Shown: piece after piece, positions 54,699 through 64,000 of the stretch
Layout: every line of letters begins with the position of its first letter
Position numbering within the stretch: the stretch's first letter is position 1
Assembly: GCA_027422505.1 (NCBI GenBank)
Contig: JAPQWV010000017.1
Location: 15,687,501-15,751,500, forward strand
Length of the DNA: 64,000 nucleotides
Direction: 5' to 3'
Source: Craterostigma plantagineum
Taxonomy: Eukaryota; Streptophyta; Magnoliopsida; Lamiales; Linderniaceae
Position numbers and translations under genes: made by a program
The notes under the pieces: generated by a model
Seen by the model: only the letters and a program-made list of their open reading frames with translations
Database searches by the model: none
What the model was told of the DNA's origin: nothing

Positions 54699-56735
54699 TA
54701 TCGCTTCTGGACAGATAAGTCCAGAACCCGGATTCATAAGAGTGTTGACAGAAGATCAACCGTTCTCCACCCGAGGAAAGACCATCTACTTTTCAGACAT
54801 TCGATGAAGACGAGCGAGATTTTCTATTCGATCAATTTAATTTCCCTTCTCTGCCACAATCAAATGTTCCTCCAAATAACGCAAGTAGTGCAATATCAGT
54901 CCCAATGGTAGAACAATCAACGGAGACTGATGCAGCGCTTTCATCTATCCATCATCCAGTCGTCACTACTCCTCAAACAGCCAATATTGAAAATGAATCA
55001 AATTTCCCTCCTGATACCTCAGGAAACGAAGCTCAAATTCGTATAGATATCTCTAGTACTGATGAAATAGAAATCGGTGAGGAACAAAACAATGAAGAAA
55101 CAACTCAGGGACTTCCTCGCACTAGGAAGTGGATAAGAGCTCACCCCATATCTCAAATCCTCGGAGATCCAGATCAAGGAGCAAGCACACGCTCCTCAAC
55201 AATGAACGAGAATCTATACGCTTGTTTTCTGAGCCATAACGAACCAAGTAAGATCGAATATGCACTAGCTGATCCAGATTGGATACAAGCCATGCAAGAA
55301 GAGATCAATCAATTCGAGCGACTAAAAGTGTGGAGATTAGTTCCAAGACCACAGGGCAAAACAATTATAGAAACAAAGTGGGTCTTCAAAAACAAGAAAG
55401 ATGAAGATGGAATTGTCATAAGATACAAGGCTCGATTGGTAGCAAAACGTTACAATCAACAAGAAGGAATCGACTATGATGAAACCTTTGCTCTTGTGGC
55501 TCGAATCGAGGCCATCCGACTCTTCCTCGTTTATGCTGCTCACAAGAACTTCATTGTTTACCAGATGGACATCAAGAATTCCTAAATGGTGTCTTGAAAG
55601 AAGAAGTCTACGTGGCGCAACCTGCAGTTTTGTAAGCGAAATTCCCCCTGACTATGTATATTTCCTCGAGAAGGCACTCTATGGACTTAAACAAGCCCCA
55701 CGTGCTTGGTACGAGGCACTCTTAGATTTCTTGATTAAGTCAGGCTTCACGAAAGAGAAGATTGACACAACCCTCTCCATCAAAAGACATAAATCAGGAA
55801 TCCTTATTGTTCATATATATGTCGATGATATAATTTTTGGGTCCCTAGATCCTAAGTTGTGCAAATGAAGACGAAGTTCGAGATGAGCATGATGGAAGAA
55901 CTCAATTTCTTTCTTGGACTGCAAGTCAAACAACTTCCAGAAGGCATCTTCATTAGTTAGTCGAAATACATCCACGAAATACTCAAGAAATACAACATGG
56001 ATAACTCCACAACGGAGAACACCCCGATGTCCCCTGCATGTAAGCTTGACTCGGATCCTGACGAAAACCAAATCAATCCTACCACATACCGAGGATCATC
56101 GGATCACTCATGTACTGGACATGAAGCAGACCTGACATCGTGTTCTCAACATGTCTATGTGCACGATTCCAGGCCAATCTGAAGGGTCACACATGCTCGC
56201 TATAAAAAGAATCTTGAAGTACCTTAAAGGAACCCCGACGCTCGGATTATGATAACTCTAGTTTTCAACTACTTGGTTACACTGACGCAGATATTGTCGG
56301 ATGTAGAATGGGCAGGAAAAGTACATTTGGGGAAGTGCAATTCTTAGGTGACAAACTAGTCAGTTGGTCACCTAAGAAACAATATTGTGTCTCCACCTCC
56401 ACTGCAGAAGCAGAATGCGTTGCTGCTGCCAACTGCTGCTCTCAAACCCTGTGGTTACGGACACAACTACAGGATTACGGGTACGATTTCAATAACATAC
56501 CTATTTACAGCGACCCAAAAGTGCCATAGCTGTTACTTGTAATCCTGTACACCATTCCCGCACAAAGCACATAGATCTTAGGTATCACTTTATAAAGGTT
56601 CATGTGGAGAAGGGCACAATCGCTATATACTTCGTCAATACCGAGGTTCATTTAGCCGACTTATTTACCAAGGCTTTGGATGAGACATTCCATTATCTTG
56701 TATCTGAGTTGGGTATGCTGAACCGAGAACCTTAA
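54699..56735 (+). pseudogene. D pol, integrase C-terminal linker, RT and RNase H
   Basis: Longest open stretch 54905-55585: hydrophilic linker, then the RT start ([56 protein letters not shown]). A few bases are lost after MDIKN, and in other frames come EKALYGLKQAPRAWYEALLD and the catalytic HIYVDDIIFGS (near 55820), then a further frameshift, and NFFLGLQVKQLPEGIFI-type sequence. RNase H has SWSPKKQYCVSTSTAEAECV (near 56370) and ends with FTKALDE and a stop at 56733-56735. At least five breaks. Confidence 0.87.
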
Positions 56736-58389
56736 GCGATTTTGTCCCACATCGTCTTAAAGTGTAAATATTTTGTGTTGTTACTTTTGGGAGCTTTGTT
56801 TTAAAGATTTAGGGGGAGATACCTTGATTTTACTACGCAACATTTCCAAAGAAAGAGGGAGTTAAAAAAAAAAGAAGTTCTTTGTGAAATTTGCGGATGC
56901 ACTTATCAAGGGGGAGTATTTCTAAAGTTTTGTTTCTTTGTGAAATTTATGGATGCACTTATCAAGGGTGTTTTTTCTTAATGAATCTTTAATGCTAAAT
57001 TTTTGAAATAAAACTTTAAATTTTTTCATTGAGGGGGAGTAGAGCTTAAATACTTTAAAGGAGTTCTCATTCAAAGTTTTCGCAATCTGTCTTCAATGGC
57101 ACAAGTATCAGATATCGAAAACTTTGCTCACATACCGAAAACTTTCTAAGTGTTTAAGTCACAAAGTTTTCGCAACTCAGAAATTCCTTTAAAAAAAAGG
57201 TTTTCATACATTGGGCTATCTTAACTTTTCGCCTTTGCTGACCCACAACATCGAAAACTTAAGCCCAACAATACCGAAAACTCTTAATCACTAATGTTAT
57301 AAAGTTTACGCATCGCGATAAAACCTTACTTTCACTCAAACTTTTCGCACCGTTTTAACTAAAAAAAATCCTCAAATTTAATATCATTGCTGCTCTCTGT
57401 TAACGTACTAATCTACTGATCGCGTCCTCAAATTCATCAAAAAGTGGTAAAGGAATCTTCTGACTACCATATTCTCTCAGTTTTTGTTCTAATCGCATAT
57501 TTTCAACAGACGAACAGGGATTCAACGTGTTTTATGCCTCATATGTTGATGTTTAGGGATGGGTTTTTGTCAATTTCATAACCAAACACCTCGATTAACA
57601 TCGCTTGAAACGAGATTTGGGTTTGAAAGTAATGAAATTCACTGACTAATAAAGTTTTCGTGGCTTGAGCTGATTCCCAAACCCTAAGTTTGAAAACTTT
57701 TCGTGACTACTAACTTTACGCAGTCTCTCTCTTCAAGAAAGTTTTTGCATTTTTTAAGGTTTTTGTAGTCAAACCAAATTGAAAGTTTTCGCAATCAAAG
57801 TTTGTCTAAAAGCTTTCGACAGCTGAAAGTTTTCACAGACTCAAGTTTTCACAGATTTAGAGTTTCCAAAATCAAGAAAAAGTTTCGCAGTCCTCGTCAA
57901 TTAAGTTTTCGTTGATTTAAAGTTTTCGCAGTCTTGGTTCATAGGTTTTCGCAGATTCAAAGTTTTCGCAGTCATGGTCCATAAGTTTTTGCAGATTCAA
58001 AGTTCCCGTAATCAAGGGAATGTTTTTGGCAAAGACTTTTCAGAAACGTTCCGCAAGCACAAAGCTATCGGGCAATCTAACTGAAATACCGAAAACCTCA
58101 CATAGAAAATTTTTCGCACTTTCTAACTTCAAATTTTTTGCACAGACCATAGCGAAAACTTTACTTTGCAATTTCAAATGCCGAATTCTAAACTGTACCG
58201 AAAACTTTACTTGGCATAATCAGACTCACGTTACGAAAATAATTGGTGCATTGACTTTCATTGACCTTTACTTGAATCACCGAAAACTTAACTTAGAAAG
58301 TTCTCCTCATCACTGCACTAAGGCATTACCTCACGTAGCAAACTTTAATCATTCTAATCAAGTTCATTATTTTTCAGACTTTCAAAAAA
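56736..58389 (+). promoter_or_regulatory. Untranslated region of D with several polypurine tracts and a motif array
   Basis: AGGGGGAG-type tracts occur at 56811, 56909 and 57031, and a decayed one near 56963. Two of them lie in a tandem repeat of about 60 bases (TTTGTGAAATTTGCGGATGC and ACTTATCAAGG). From 57070 to about 58290 there are more than twenty copies of AAAGTTTTCGCAG or its reverse complement. Repeated polypurine tracts downstream of pol are reported for Sireviruses. No gene seen in this stretch, although an ORF from 58020 runs into the env-like frame. Confidence 0.7.
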
Positions 58390-59117
58390 TGGCAAGTTTG
58401 AGCGTTGATGAAGTATATTGTACAACGAACTGGATCGGGACAGAAGACAATAATTTCCAACTTCAAGCTGACAAAATCAGATGCCCCGACCAAATCATGG
58501 TGGAAGTCTTGAAATCACATCCCTTGTGGCCTACTTTCTCCGTCACAGCCACAGTGCCCGAAGTTTACATCCAACAATTATGGGGCACGATAAAACGAAG
58601 AATTGCCACAGACAAGAACATCTACTACAATGCTAAAATCGAAAACGCCACCATCGAATTTACCAAAGAGTTGCTCAAAGAATTGCTACACCTACCAACT
58701 CAATCAAGCTACGAGGAGCCTGCAGATGAAGAAGAAATCTGCGATGGGTTACTTAGACTAGGATACAAATCACCACTCAACCTTCTGTCTTCACACAACT
58801 GATGCTACCCTATCCGTGGAGAACTCTTTTCGCCATCATCAACAAATGCCTTTCGCCACAACATGCAGGGTTCGACCGAGCAAACATAAATATACACCGC
58901 ATGCTCACGGAATAGTCTTCAACAAACGCTACAACTACGCATCCATCATCATGGCCGATCTCGACGACCAAATCCGCGTGAGAGACAACACCAAAATTAA
59001 GAATGTCATTCCTTACTTGAGGTGGTTCTCTGCCCTAATCCATCACAAGTGACAACGATGCCGAAAATACCACCTCGAGATGAGGGCGAGAACTTCACCC
59101 CACCCAAGCTGAAGTAT

Positions 59118-59140
59118 TTTTTTCTTTTTAATGTCCCGTG

Positions 59141-59176
<36 letters not shown>

Positions 59177-59630
59177 GAATAGGAAATGTACAGATGAGCA
59201 GGAGATGACCTCCGCGTCCAACCAGTAACATGCTACTGGGATCAAACTATAACTAAAAACCCAACCAACCCACAATGAAAATGAAAATGAATACGAATAA
59301 CGCCTATTCCCTACCAAGCCACACGCCATATTCTGCGTATGGCAGCGCGATGGAGGTCGTATTTCGGGGCAGTACCACTCATACGCATGATGACCAAGGC
59401 AAGGACAGGCCCCACAAGCATGTGAGGCGGGGTGACGATCCCTTCCTTCCAACGCCTATTCCTACCCTGCTAGATGTGGTAAACCAGAGAAGCAAGAACG
59501 TGCCGGTAAGTAGCATGAAGATGTTTCCTCGCCACCGTGTCGCAGCCAATCGGACGCCCGTATGCCACTCTCGATAAGGCCAGATCCATCGAATCCTACG
59601 CCGCAATAGCCGAAGACATTTCCGCGAGAA
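59118..59630 (-). mobile_element. 5'-truncated L1-type LINE in the env-like ORF of D
   Basis: Only the last ~510 bp of a LINE. In minus sense it starts within the zf-RVT region (CLRLLRRRIRWIWPYREWHT) and ends in an A-rich tail (TTTTTTCTTTTT in plus sense at 59118). Both sides carry the 17-bp direct repeat CACCCAAGCTGAAGTAT (59101-59117 and 59631-59647), a typical LINE target-site duplication. It matches the 3' end of the LINE at 62129, including the GGTCGC/TAACATGCTACTGGG segment. A TA microsatellite (59145-59174) is longer than in that copy. Confidence 0.93.
59145..59174. repeat. TA dinucleotide microsatellite in the LINE tail region
   Basis: About fifteen TA units. The other LINE has only a short TATATATA here (62153-62160), so the run expanded after, or shortly before, insertion. 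Confidence 0.9.
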
Positions 59631-60221
59631 CACCCAAGCTGAAGTATCTCGTGAAAAAGAAGACAGGGCAGAAATGGGAAAGAAGACCAATGATGATTCT
59701 GCTCCACCTGCTCCAAAAGGTCGATGCAACTATAGTCGAAATATACTGTAACCAATATCGCGTACCTATCCCCATGATTCAGGAAAACCCACCCGAATCT
59801 AGCCACGGGGCTCAGCCGAGTGCGAGCGTGGGTCCTGAGCGTGAGGCCGCCACACCGCCACCGTCTTCGCCCCCTTCTAACCAATAATCACCTGAGACCA
59901 GAGATGATGGGGACTCGGACGACGACGACACCACAGACACGTTAGACAGACATGGGTGCCGCCGAGAAATTCGACCCAAAGCGACTCAAGAGTTATCCAT
60001 CTCGACCCCCATTTCTGAAGCGGCCATCTCCCAACAACCACTGCAAGACCGGACCATAACCACTATAGGATCAAGGACAGACACAATCAGCTCCCGAGTG
60101 GAAGCCGCCGCATCAGGTCCAACGGTGCACGCACCTACCCCACCAAGCCACTCATCTGTCCCCAACAGACAGATGTTTCACAAACTCACGGGGATCCTTG
60201 TCCACCTTCTCCAAAGCAAGC

Positions 60222-60575
60222 TGTTAGGTCCTAATTTATCAACACTACGATCCTAGACTTGACATCCTAAGGAAATCGATTAGAATTGTAGAAAGTAAGA
60301 TTTCGACTGAAAACCTTCTTTGAGAGCTTCGTGAGAGAATTCGTGTAGTGAGAGAATGATTTCTGACTTTCTCTCTCTAGAATTAGATTTGCAAGCCTTT
60401 CGGATGGATTGACTAAAATTGTCTATTAAGCTCAAATATGTACAAGGTATTTTATACCAAACATACTTGGTATAAATAACAAGCTAAGTCCTAAACTCAG
60501 GACAAATACAAATAAAGCCCCTAGTTACAAGGACAGCTAATGAAATCAAAACACAATTACAAATGATATTCTACA
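60222..60575 (-). repeat. 3' LTR of K2
   Basis: In plus sense TGTTAGGTCCTAATT to GATATTCTACA, 354 bp, TG...CA ends. It is the complete reference for the two shorter or fused K LTRs at 12558-13274. In minus sense it contains a TATAC/GTATA-rich stretch (TTATTTATACCAAGTATG) that could hold the promoter, but this is not proven. Confidence 0.9.
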
Positions 60576-60585
60576 TTCTCCCCGT
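60576..60585 (-). promoter_or_regulatory. Polypurine tract of K2
   Basis: In minus sense ACGGGGAGAA immediately before the LTR start TGTAGAAT. In K1 the same place reads AAATGGTAGAA, a decayed form. Confidence 0.75.
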
Positions 60586-60599
60586 TTGTGATTGATTAC

Positions 60600-62128
60600 C
60601 CTTTCGTGCTATTTGTCATCGTCGGGCATAGTATAAGCTGCTCAAGCCCAACGCATGCTCGAAATTTCTAATGTTGTTCCTCAGCTCTAGCCGCTCCTCG
60701 ATGTCCTCAAGAAGTTCTATCAGAAGTCGTTGTTCTCTCACAAACCTGTGAAGCTTCAGCATGGTCTCTCTATTGATCTCTTCCAACCACTGCTTTATGT
60801 TCTTCCTGCGAGCGTCCCATCACAAAACTTATGAATCTCAGTCTTCAGCATCATCCTAGTCTTCTTGGCAATAGGATTGTGGTAGGTGATTCCTAAAACT
60901 GAGCTGATATGTACATGATTGTTGGGAAACCCTTCGAACTCAGGTCCTTGAGCAGAGCGGCCATGTTGACCTTCTTCATATTGCTCTCTATAGCCATCTG
61001 AAGGTCGTGTGCGGTATGGTACTTGACTTGACGCATCATGAACCGGTAGAGTCCCTCGAGTCCTTCCTTCTTTATGAAACCTTGAGGACCCTTGTACTTC
61101 TCTACGTACAGCTTGTAGAGATTGTACACCTCTTCGGCAGGAAGGTAAGGTAAGTCGCTCTCGCTTAGCTCCTCTTGAGTTCTGTCTACTTTCTCTATGG
61201 CATAGCATGGTGTTGAAAGACCTCCTTTAGCACAATAAACACTTAGCAGCTGACATATGGGGGATAGACTCTTGTAGTGACTCTTTGCTTGTCCTTTAGA
61301 CATCCCCAGCCTCACATCTGGTCCAAGATGGGTTAGCATCCAGAGATAGGTCGTTCTCTTTTGCTGGTCCCAGTGAGAGATCCCTCTGAGCTCGAACTCA
61401 TTCAACTTCTTGGCCTTGTCCGGTGACCTCCATATATGTTGCCGAACTTCTTCAAGGAAGGGAATTTCAATTCTGATATTTTCCCACGGCGTCAATTCGA
61501 ACGGTCCCTGGCATTTGTCTTGTAGGGGAATCCGCTCGTTGAGCAATCAGCTCTGGAAGCCCTTGGGGAATCGGTTCAGGGTCTTCTCCTTCCTGAAGTT
61601 CTTCGTCATCTAATAGAACTAAATCGTCCGAAGCTTGTTGCAAGAAGTGTCGAACGTTCTTAAGTCGATGTCTTTGATGCTCGTCGGGCATAGAATGGGT
61701 CATCCACTGTCCTTCAAATATATATTTGTCGAGGAACTCGTGTGGGTTGACACCATGTCCAGATGGTCCTGCTTAGTCTGGAGCGATCGAACTTGGAGTT
61801 GCTTGAGTCTGCGCCAGGGCTACGAGCATAGCGGCACTTGCTTCTTCTTCCGGAAGCAAGGGGCTTGTGAAGGTTTGTAGTGATGTGTGCGGAGGCGTCC
61901 TTAGGTGAAATGTTGGTGGGTCGATTTGGGTTAGAGTATGGGTGGTGCGGTGCGTGATGGTGGTTGTTTGGGTAGTGAGTTGGGGTTCACCTGCTCCAGC
62001 GCTTGTCTGTGCGCCATAACCTTGTTCTTGACCTTCCCCTTGGTCACTCGAAGATGTCCTAGGTCTTTTCTCCCCCTCATGATGGTCCTGATCCTTTGGA
62101 TCATCATGTCGACGTCGTGTGCGGGAGC
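60600..62128 (-). pseudogene. Unrecognised ORF of element K (copy 2)
   Basis: Read from 62128 down. There is a charged segment (DDPKDQDHHEGEKRPRTSSS), then a Thr/Pro/Gln-rich stretch, then after an in-frame TAA near 61775 the folded-looking part: VNPHEFLDKYIFEGQW, MPDEHQRHRLKNVRHFLQQA, FLEEVRQHIWRSPDKAKKLN, LTHLGPDVRLGMSKGQAKSH and LPAEEVYNLYKLYVEKYKGP. The C-terminal part follows (IAKKTRMMLKTEIHKFCDGT). Frameshifts lie near 61500 and 60920. Upstream sequence is hidden by the LINE. The similarity to K1 is high along the whole shared length. No known domain recognised. The family is clearly protein-coding in origin, because the two copies share a frame and carry different breaks. Confidence 0.7.
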
Positions 62129-64000
62129 TTTTTTTTTGGCGTAATGTCCCATGTATATATATAGTGGAAATAATGTACATATGAGCAGGAGGGTAACTCC
62201 GCGACCAACCAGTAACATGCTACTGGGCAAAAACAAAGAATTAAAAGACCTCACAAGAAAGAAAGAACCAATCAACCAATCAACCAATGAACCCAACACT
62301 TAATCAACCATCAACCAATAAACAGTCCTACCAAGCCACACGCCATAGTCGACGTATAGCCGCCCGATGAAGGTCGTATTTGGCGGACGTGCGACTAATC
62401 CTCATGGTAACCAAGGCAAGAATACACCCTACAAGCCTCTGAGGAGTAGTGATGATCCCCTCCTTCCAGCGCCTATTCCTTGCCTGCCAAATATGGTAGA
62501 CAAGGGAAGCTAGAATATGACGGTATGCTGCATGAAGAAGATGCTTCCCTCGCCAGCGCACCGCCGCCCACCGAATGCCCAAATGCCAATCCCGATACGG
62601 CCAGATCCATCGAGTTCGACGCCTCAGAAGGCGAAGACACTGGCGTGAGAAGGGACAGTCAAAAACGAGATGCTGGGCAGTCTCGTAATGCAGTTCCTCA
62701 CAGAGGACAGAAGTTGGAGTCCCCGCCTGAGCAATCCATGGCTTGTCCCTAGTCGAGAGACGATCCTGCAATCCCAAATATAAAATAAACTCGTGCCTTG
62801 GGACCTTCGGTGGCCCTCCAAATAATACCGCCCAGTCCACCGGTGGCCTCCTGTGGCGCATGGCTTCTCGAGCCAACGCCATCGTCATAGATCCATCCGG
62901 CTATCCCGTCCACTGGACACCATCCTGAACCCCACGAACCACAGAAGGTAGAAGCCGACTAATCTCAAGATACACCACCGCCCCCTGCCCTGGCCAATTC
63001 CACCCCAGCGCAGTAAGGACCACACTCAACCGGGAATCGAGAGGCAGCCCCATCGCAATAGGGCCTCGAGGAAATCTCTCCAGAAGCAACGTAGGCAGCA
63101 ACCAGGGGTCCTTCCACAGCCAAACCGTGGACCCATCCCCTATACGGAATGTAATCATAGATCTGATCAACGGTCGCATCTGTAGCGACTTCCACCAGCT
63201 CCATGCATCATTCGCCGAGACCCGGAGGTCCCATAGCGATCGAGAATGCAGTCGTAACCTATAGAGCCATTCGACCCATATGGAGTCTGGGGTCCTGGTA
63301 AGTACACTCCACAGTTGCTTAAGTAATAGGGCCTTGTTGTCGATAGCTACAGAGCGCAGTCCCAATCCCCCCTCCGCTACAGATAGACACAAAGCCTCAC
63401 ATGCCACGTTAGCTGATGCGCCTCCCCACAAAAATTTCCTAAAGCGCGATTCCAAGGCTCGAACAACGCCTTTAGGCAGCAAGACATACCCGACCAGTAC
63501 GCATGAAGTGCCTGCAAGACCGACTTAACCACCTGCAATAGGCCTGCATAAGATAAAGAGCGATTGAGCCATGATCCCAACCGCTGATCCACTTTCTGAA
63601 GGAGTGGGGCACAGTCGCCAATCGTCAAGCGAGTAGTAATGAGAGGTACTCCCAAGTATCGCACCGGCAGTTGCTCCACTCGATAGCCCATGAGCGCCTG
63701 AATCTGGGCAGTCAACCCTTCAGCCCGCCTCGACAGGTAAATCTCACTCTTGTCAGGATTAGGAAGCAACCCAGACAACCGCGCAAACTCACCCAATGCC
63801 TTCTGCAACACCCCAACCGAGATGACGTCCGCATGGCTGAAAAGCAGAAGATCATCTGCAAACCAAGCCCAGTGTCTCACAACGCCAATGATATTTGAAG
63901 CGCGGTTCCTCCGAAATGCAAACCTGGAGAAGCCCGTAGAGAACCTCCATCGCCAGCGTAAATAGATAGGGAGAAATGGGGTCCCCCTGCCATATACCCC
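62129..64000 (-). mobile_element. L1-type LINE, 3' part, running off the right edge
   Basis: Minus orientation. The 3' tail is the T-run at 62129-62137 in plus sense. Upstream is about 190 bp of 3' untranslated sequence shared with the LINE at 59118, then the C-terminal half of ORF2. The start of the element is outside the window. It lies inside the K2 ORF (GTGCGGGAGC before the tail would be part of the TSD; the other copy is not visible). Confidence 0.92.
62328..64000 (-). pseudogene. LINE ORF2, C-terminal half (reverse transcriptase, zf-RVT)
   Basis: From the right edge: RT motif QGDPISPYLFTLAMEVL (near 63980), then in another frame the catalytic FADDLLLFSHADV (near 63865), LPNPDKSEIYLSRRAEG and VRYLGVPLITTRLTIGDC. 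Another frameshift near 63465 leads to VVRALESRFRKFLWGGASAN and EGGLGLRSVAIDNKAL. One in-frame TAG at 62901-62903 precedes the zinc-binding zf-RVT region (VLCEELHYETAQHLVFDCPF). Stop at 62328. The order is that of non-LTR ORF2 downstream of an endonuclease domain, which would lie outside the window. Three breaks make this copy inactive. Confidence 0.92.

Larger units (their letters stand above)
26980..60221 (+). mobile_element. Sirevirus-like copia element D, interrupted by at least four insertions
   Basis: Pieces in plus sense: gag start (27015-27306), rest of gag (47633-50037), protease and integrase (50304-51587), RT and RNase H (54699-56735), a long untranslated region with several polypurine tracts (56736-58389) and an env-like ORF (58390-60221, itself split). 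Removing the insertions at their target-site duplications rejoins the reading frames, which shows this is one element. Neither LTR is seen: the left end is cut at LTR E and the right end is interrupted by K2. Many frameshifts show it is old. A gag coiled coil, multiple polypurine tracts and an env-like ORF after pol are Sirevirus traits (family knowledge). Confidence 0.75.
58390..60221 (+). pseudogene. Env-like ORF of element D, split by a LINE and cut by K2
   Basis: Probable start at ATG 58390 (MASLSVDEVYCTTNWIGTED), although the frame is open from 58020. Parts: KSHPLWPTFSVTATVPEVYI and QQLWGTIKRRIATDKN; then, after a frameshift near 58790, VFNKRYNYASIIMADLDDQI and VIPYLRWFSALIHHK. After the LINE comes KLKYLVKKKTGQKWERRPMM, a Pro/Ser-rich segment, and to 60221 a Pro/His-rich tail with further breaks. 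The first part matches the protein commonly encoded after pol in plant Sirevirus-type elements (env-like ORF, role unproven). I see no clear signal peptide or membrane helix. Confidence 0.7.
60222..62128 (-). mobile_element. LTR element K, copy 2 (3' LTR and unknown ORF; continues beyond the nested LINE)
   Basis: Minus orientation. LTR 60222-60575, polypurine tract, then the K ORF up to the LINE at 62129. The rest of the element, including any RT and the other LTR, would lie to the right of the window. It interrupts the env-like frame of D. The bases before the LTR are CAAGC; the matching TSD cannot be seen. Confidence 0.8.

Noticed and set aside
1..64000. Host protein-coding or tRNA genes
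   Set aside because: Every longer open frame is explained by a transposable element or its antisense, except the K ORF, which lies inside an LTR element.

Overview
This is nuclear DNA from a flowering plant (probably a eudicot; the species cannot be told from sequence alone). The 64 kb are almost entirely nested transposable elements. I see no intact host gene, tRNA gene, CRISPR array or bacterial-style operon. Evidence for a plant: two chromodomain Ty3/gypsy elements of the Tekay/Del type with 2.6-2.8 kb LTRs, a Tnt1/Tork-like copia, two Sirevirus-like copia elements, a 5S-bearing Cassandra solo LTR, a hAT-like MITE and L1-type LINEs. All of these are plant families, and the PBSs that can be read match initiator tRNA-Met (TGGTATCAGAGC).

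Layout. 1-2576: antisense gypsy LTR remnant. 2577-6780: copia N (minus), cut inside gag. 6781-11376: decayed gypsy A (plus), with a Cassandra solo LTR (8495-8959) inside and a 3' LTR at 9454-11376. 11377-12970: 3' end of an unclassified LTR element K (copy K1), carrying an unrecognised ORF. 12971-15623: a K LTR and then an A-type LTR, both inverted, so that 9454-15623 is one large inverted-repeat structure. 15624-16065: 3' end of another gypsy pol. 16066-19107: gypsy LTR F (minus). 19107-26979: Sirevirus-like copia E (minus), whose 5' 719 bases are repeated inverted at the other end.

26980-60221 is one Sirevirus-like element D (plus), the host of most later insertions. Gypsy C (27307-47632, minus, TSD CAAGC) sits in D gag. 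Gypsy B (35322-45644, plus, TSD GGGTT) sits in the 5' LTR of C. Solo LTR H (51588-54698, TSD TATCG) sits in D integrase and itself holds a MITE. A 5'-truncated LINE (59118-59630, 17-bp TSD) sits in the env-like ORF of D. Element K2 (from 60222, minus) interrupts the end of D, and a second LINE (62129 to the window edge) sits in the K2 ORF.

No element shows an undamaged polyprotein. Gypsy B comes closest: I see one stop codon and one single-base frameshift, and its two LTRs are almost the same length (2834 and 2832 bp). The most unusual items are the K ORF present in two copies, the nested inverted repeats at 9454-15623, the 719-bp inverted ends of E, and a small stem-loop plus tandem hairpin modules found at matching places in several gypsy LTR families.
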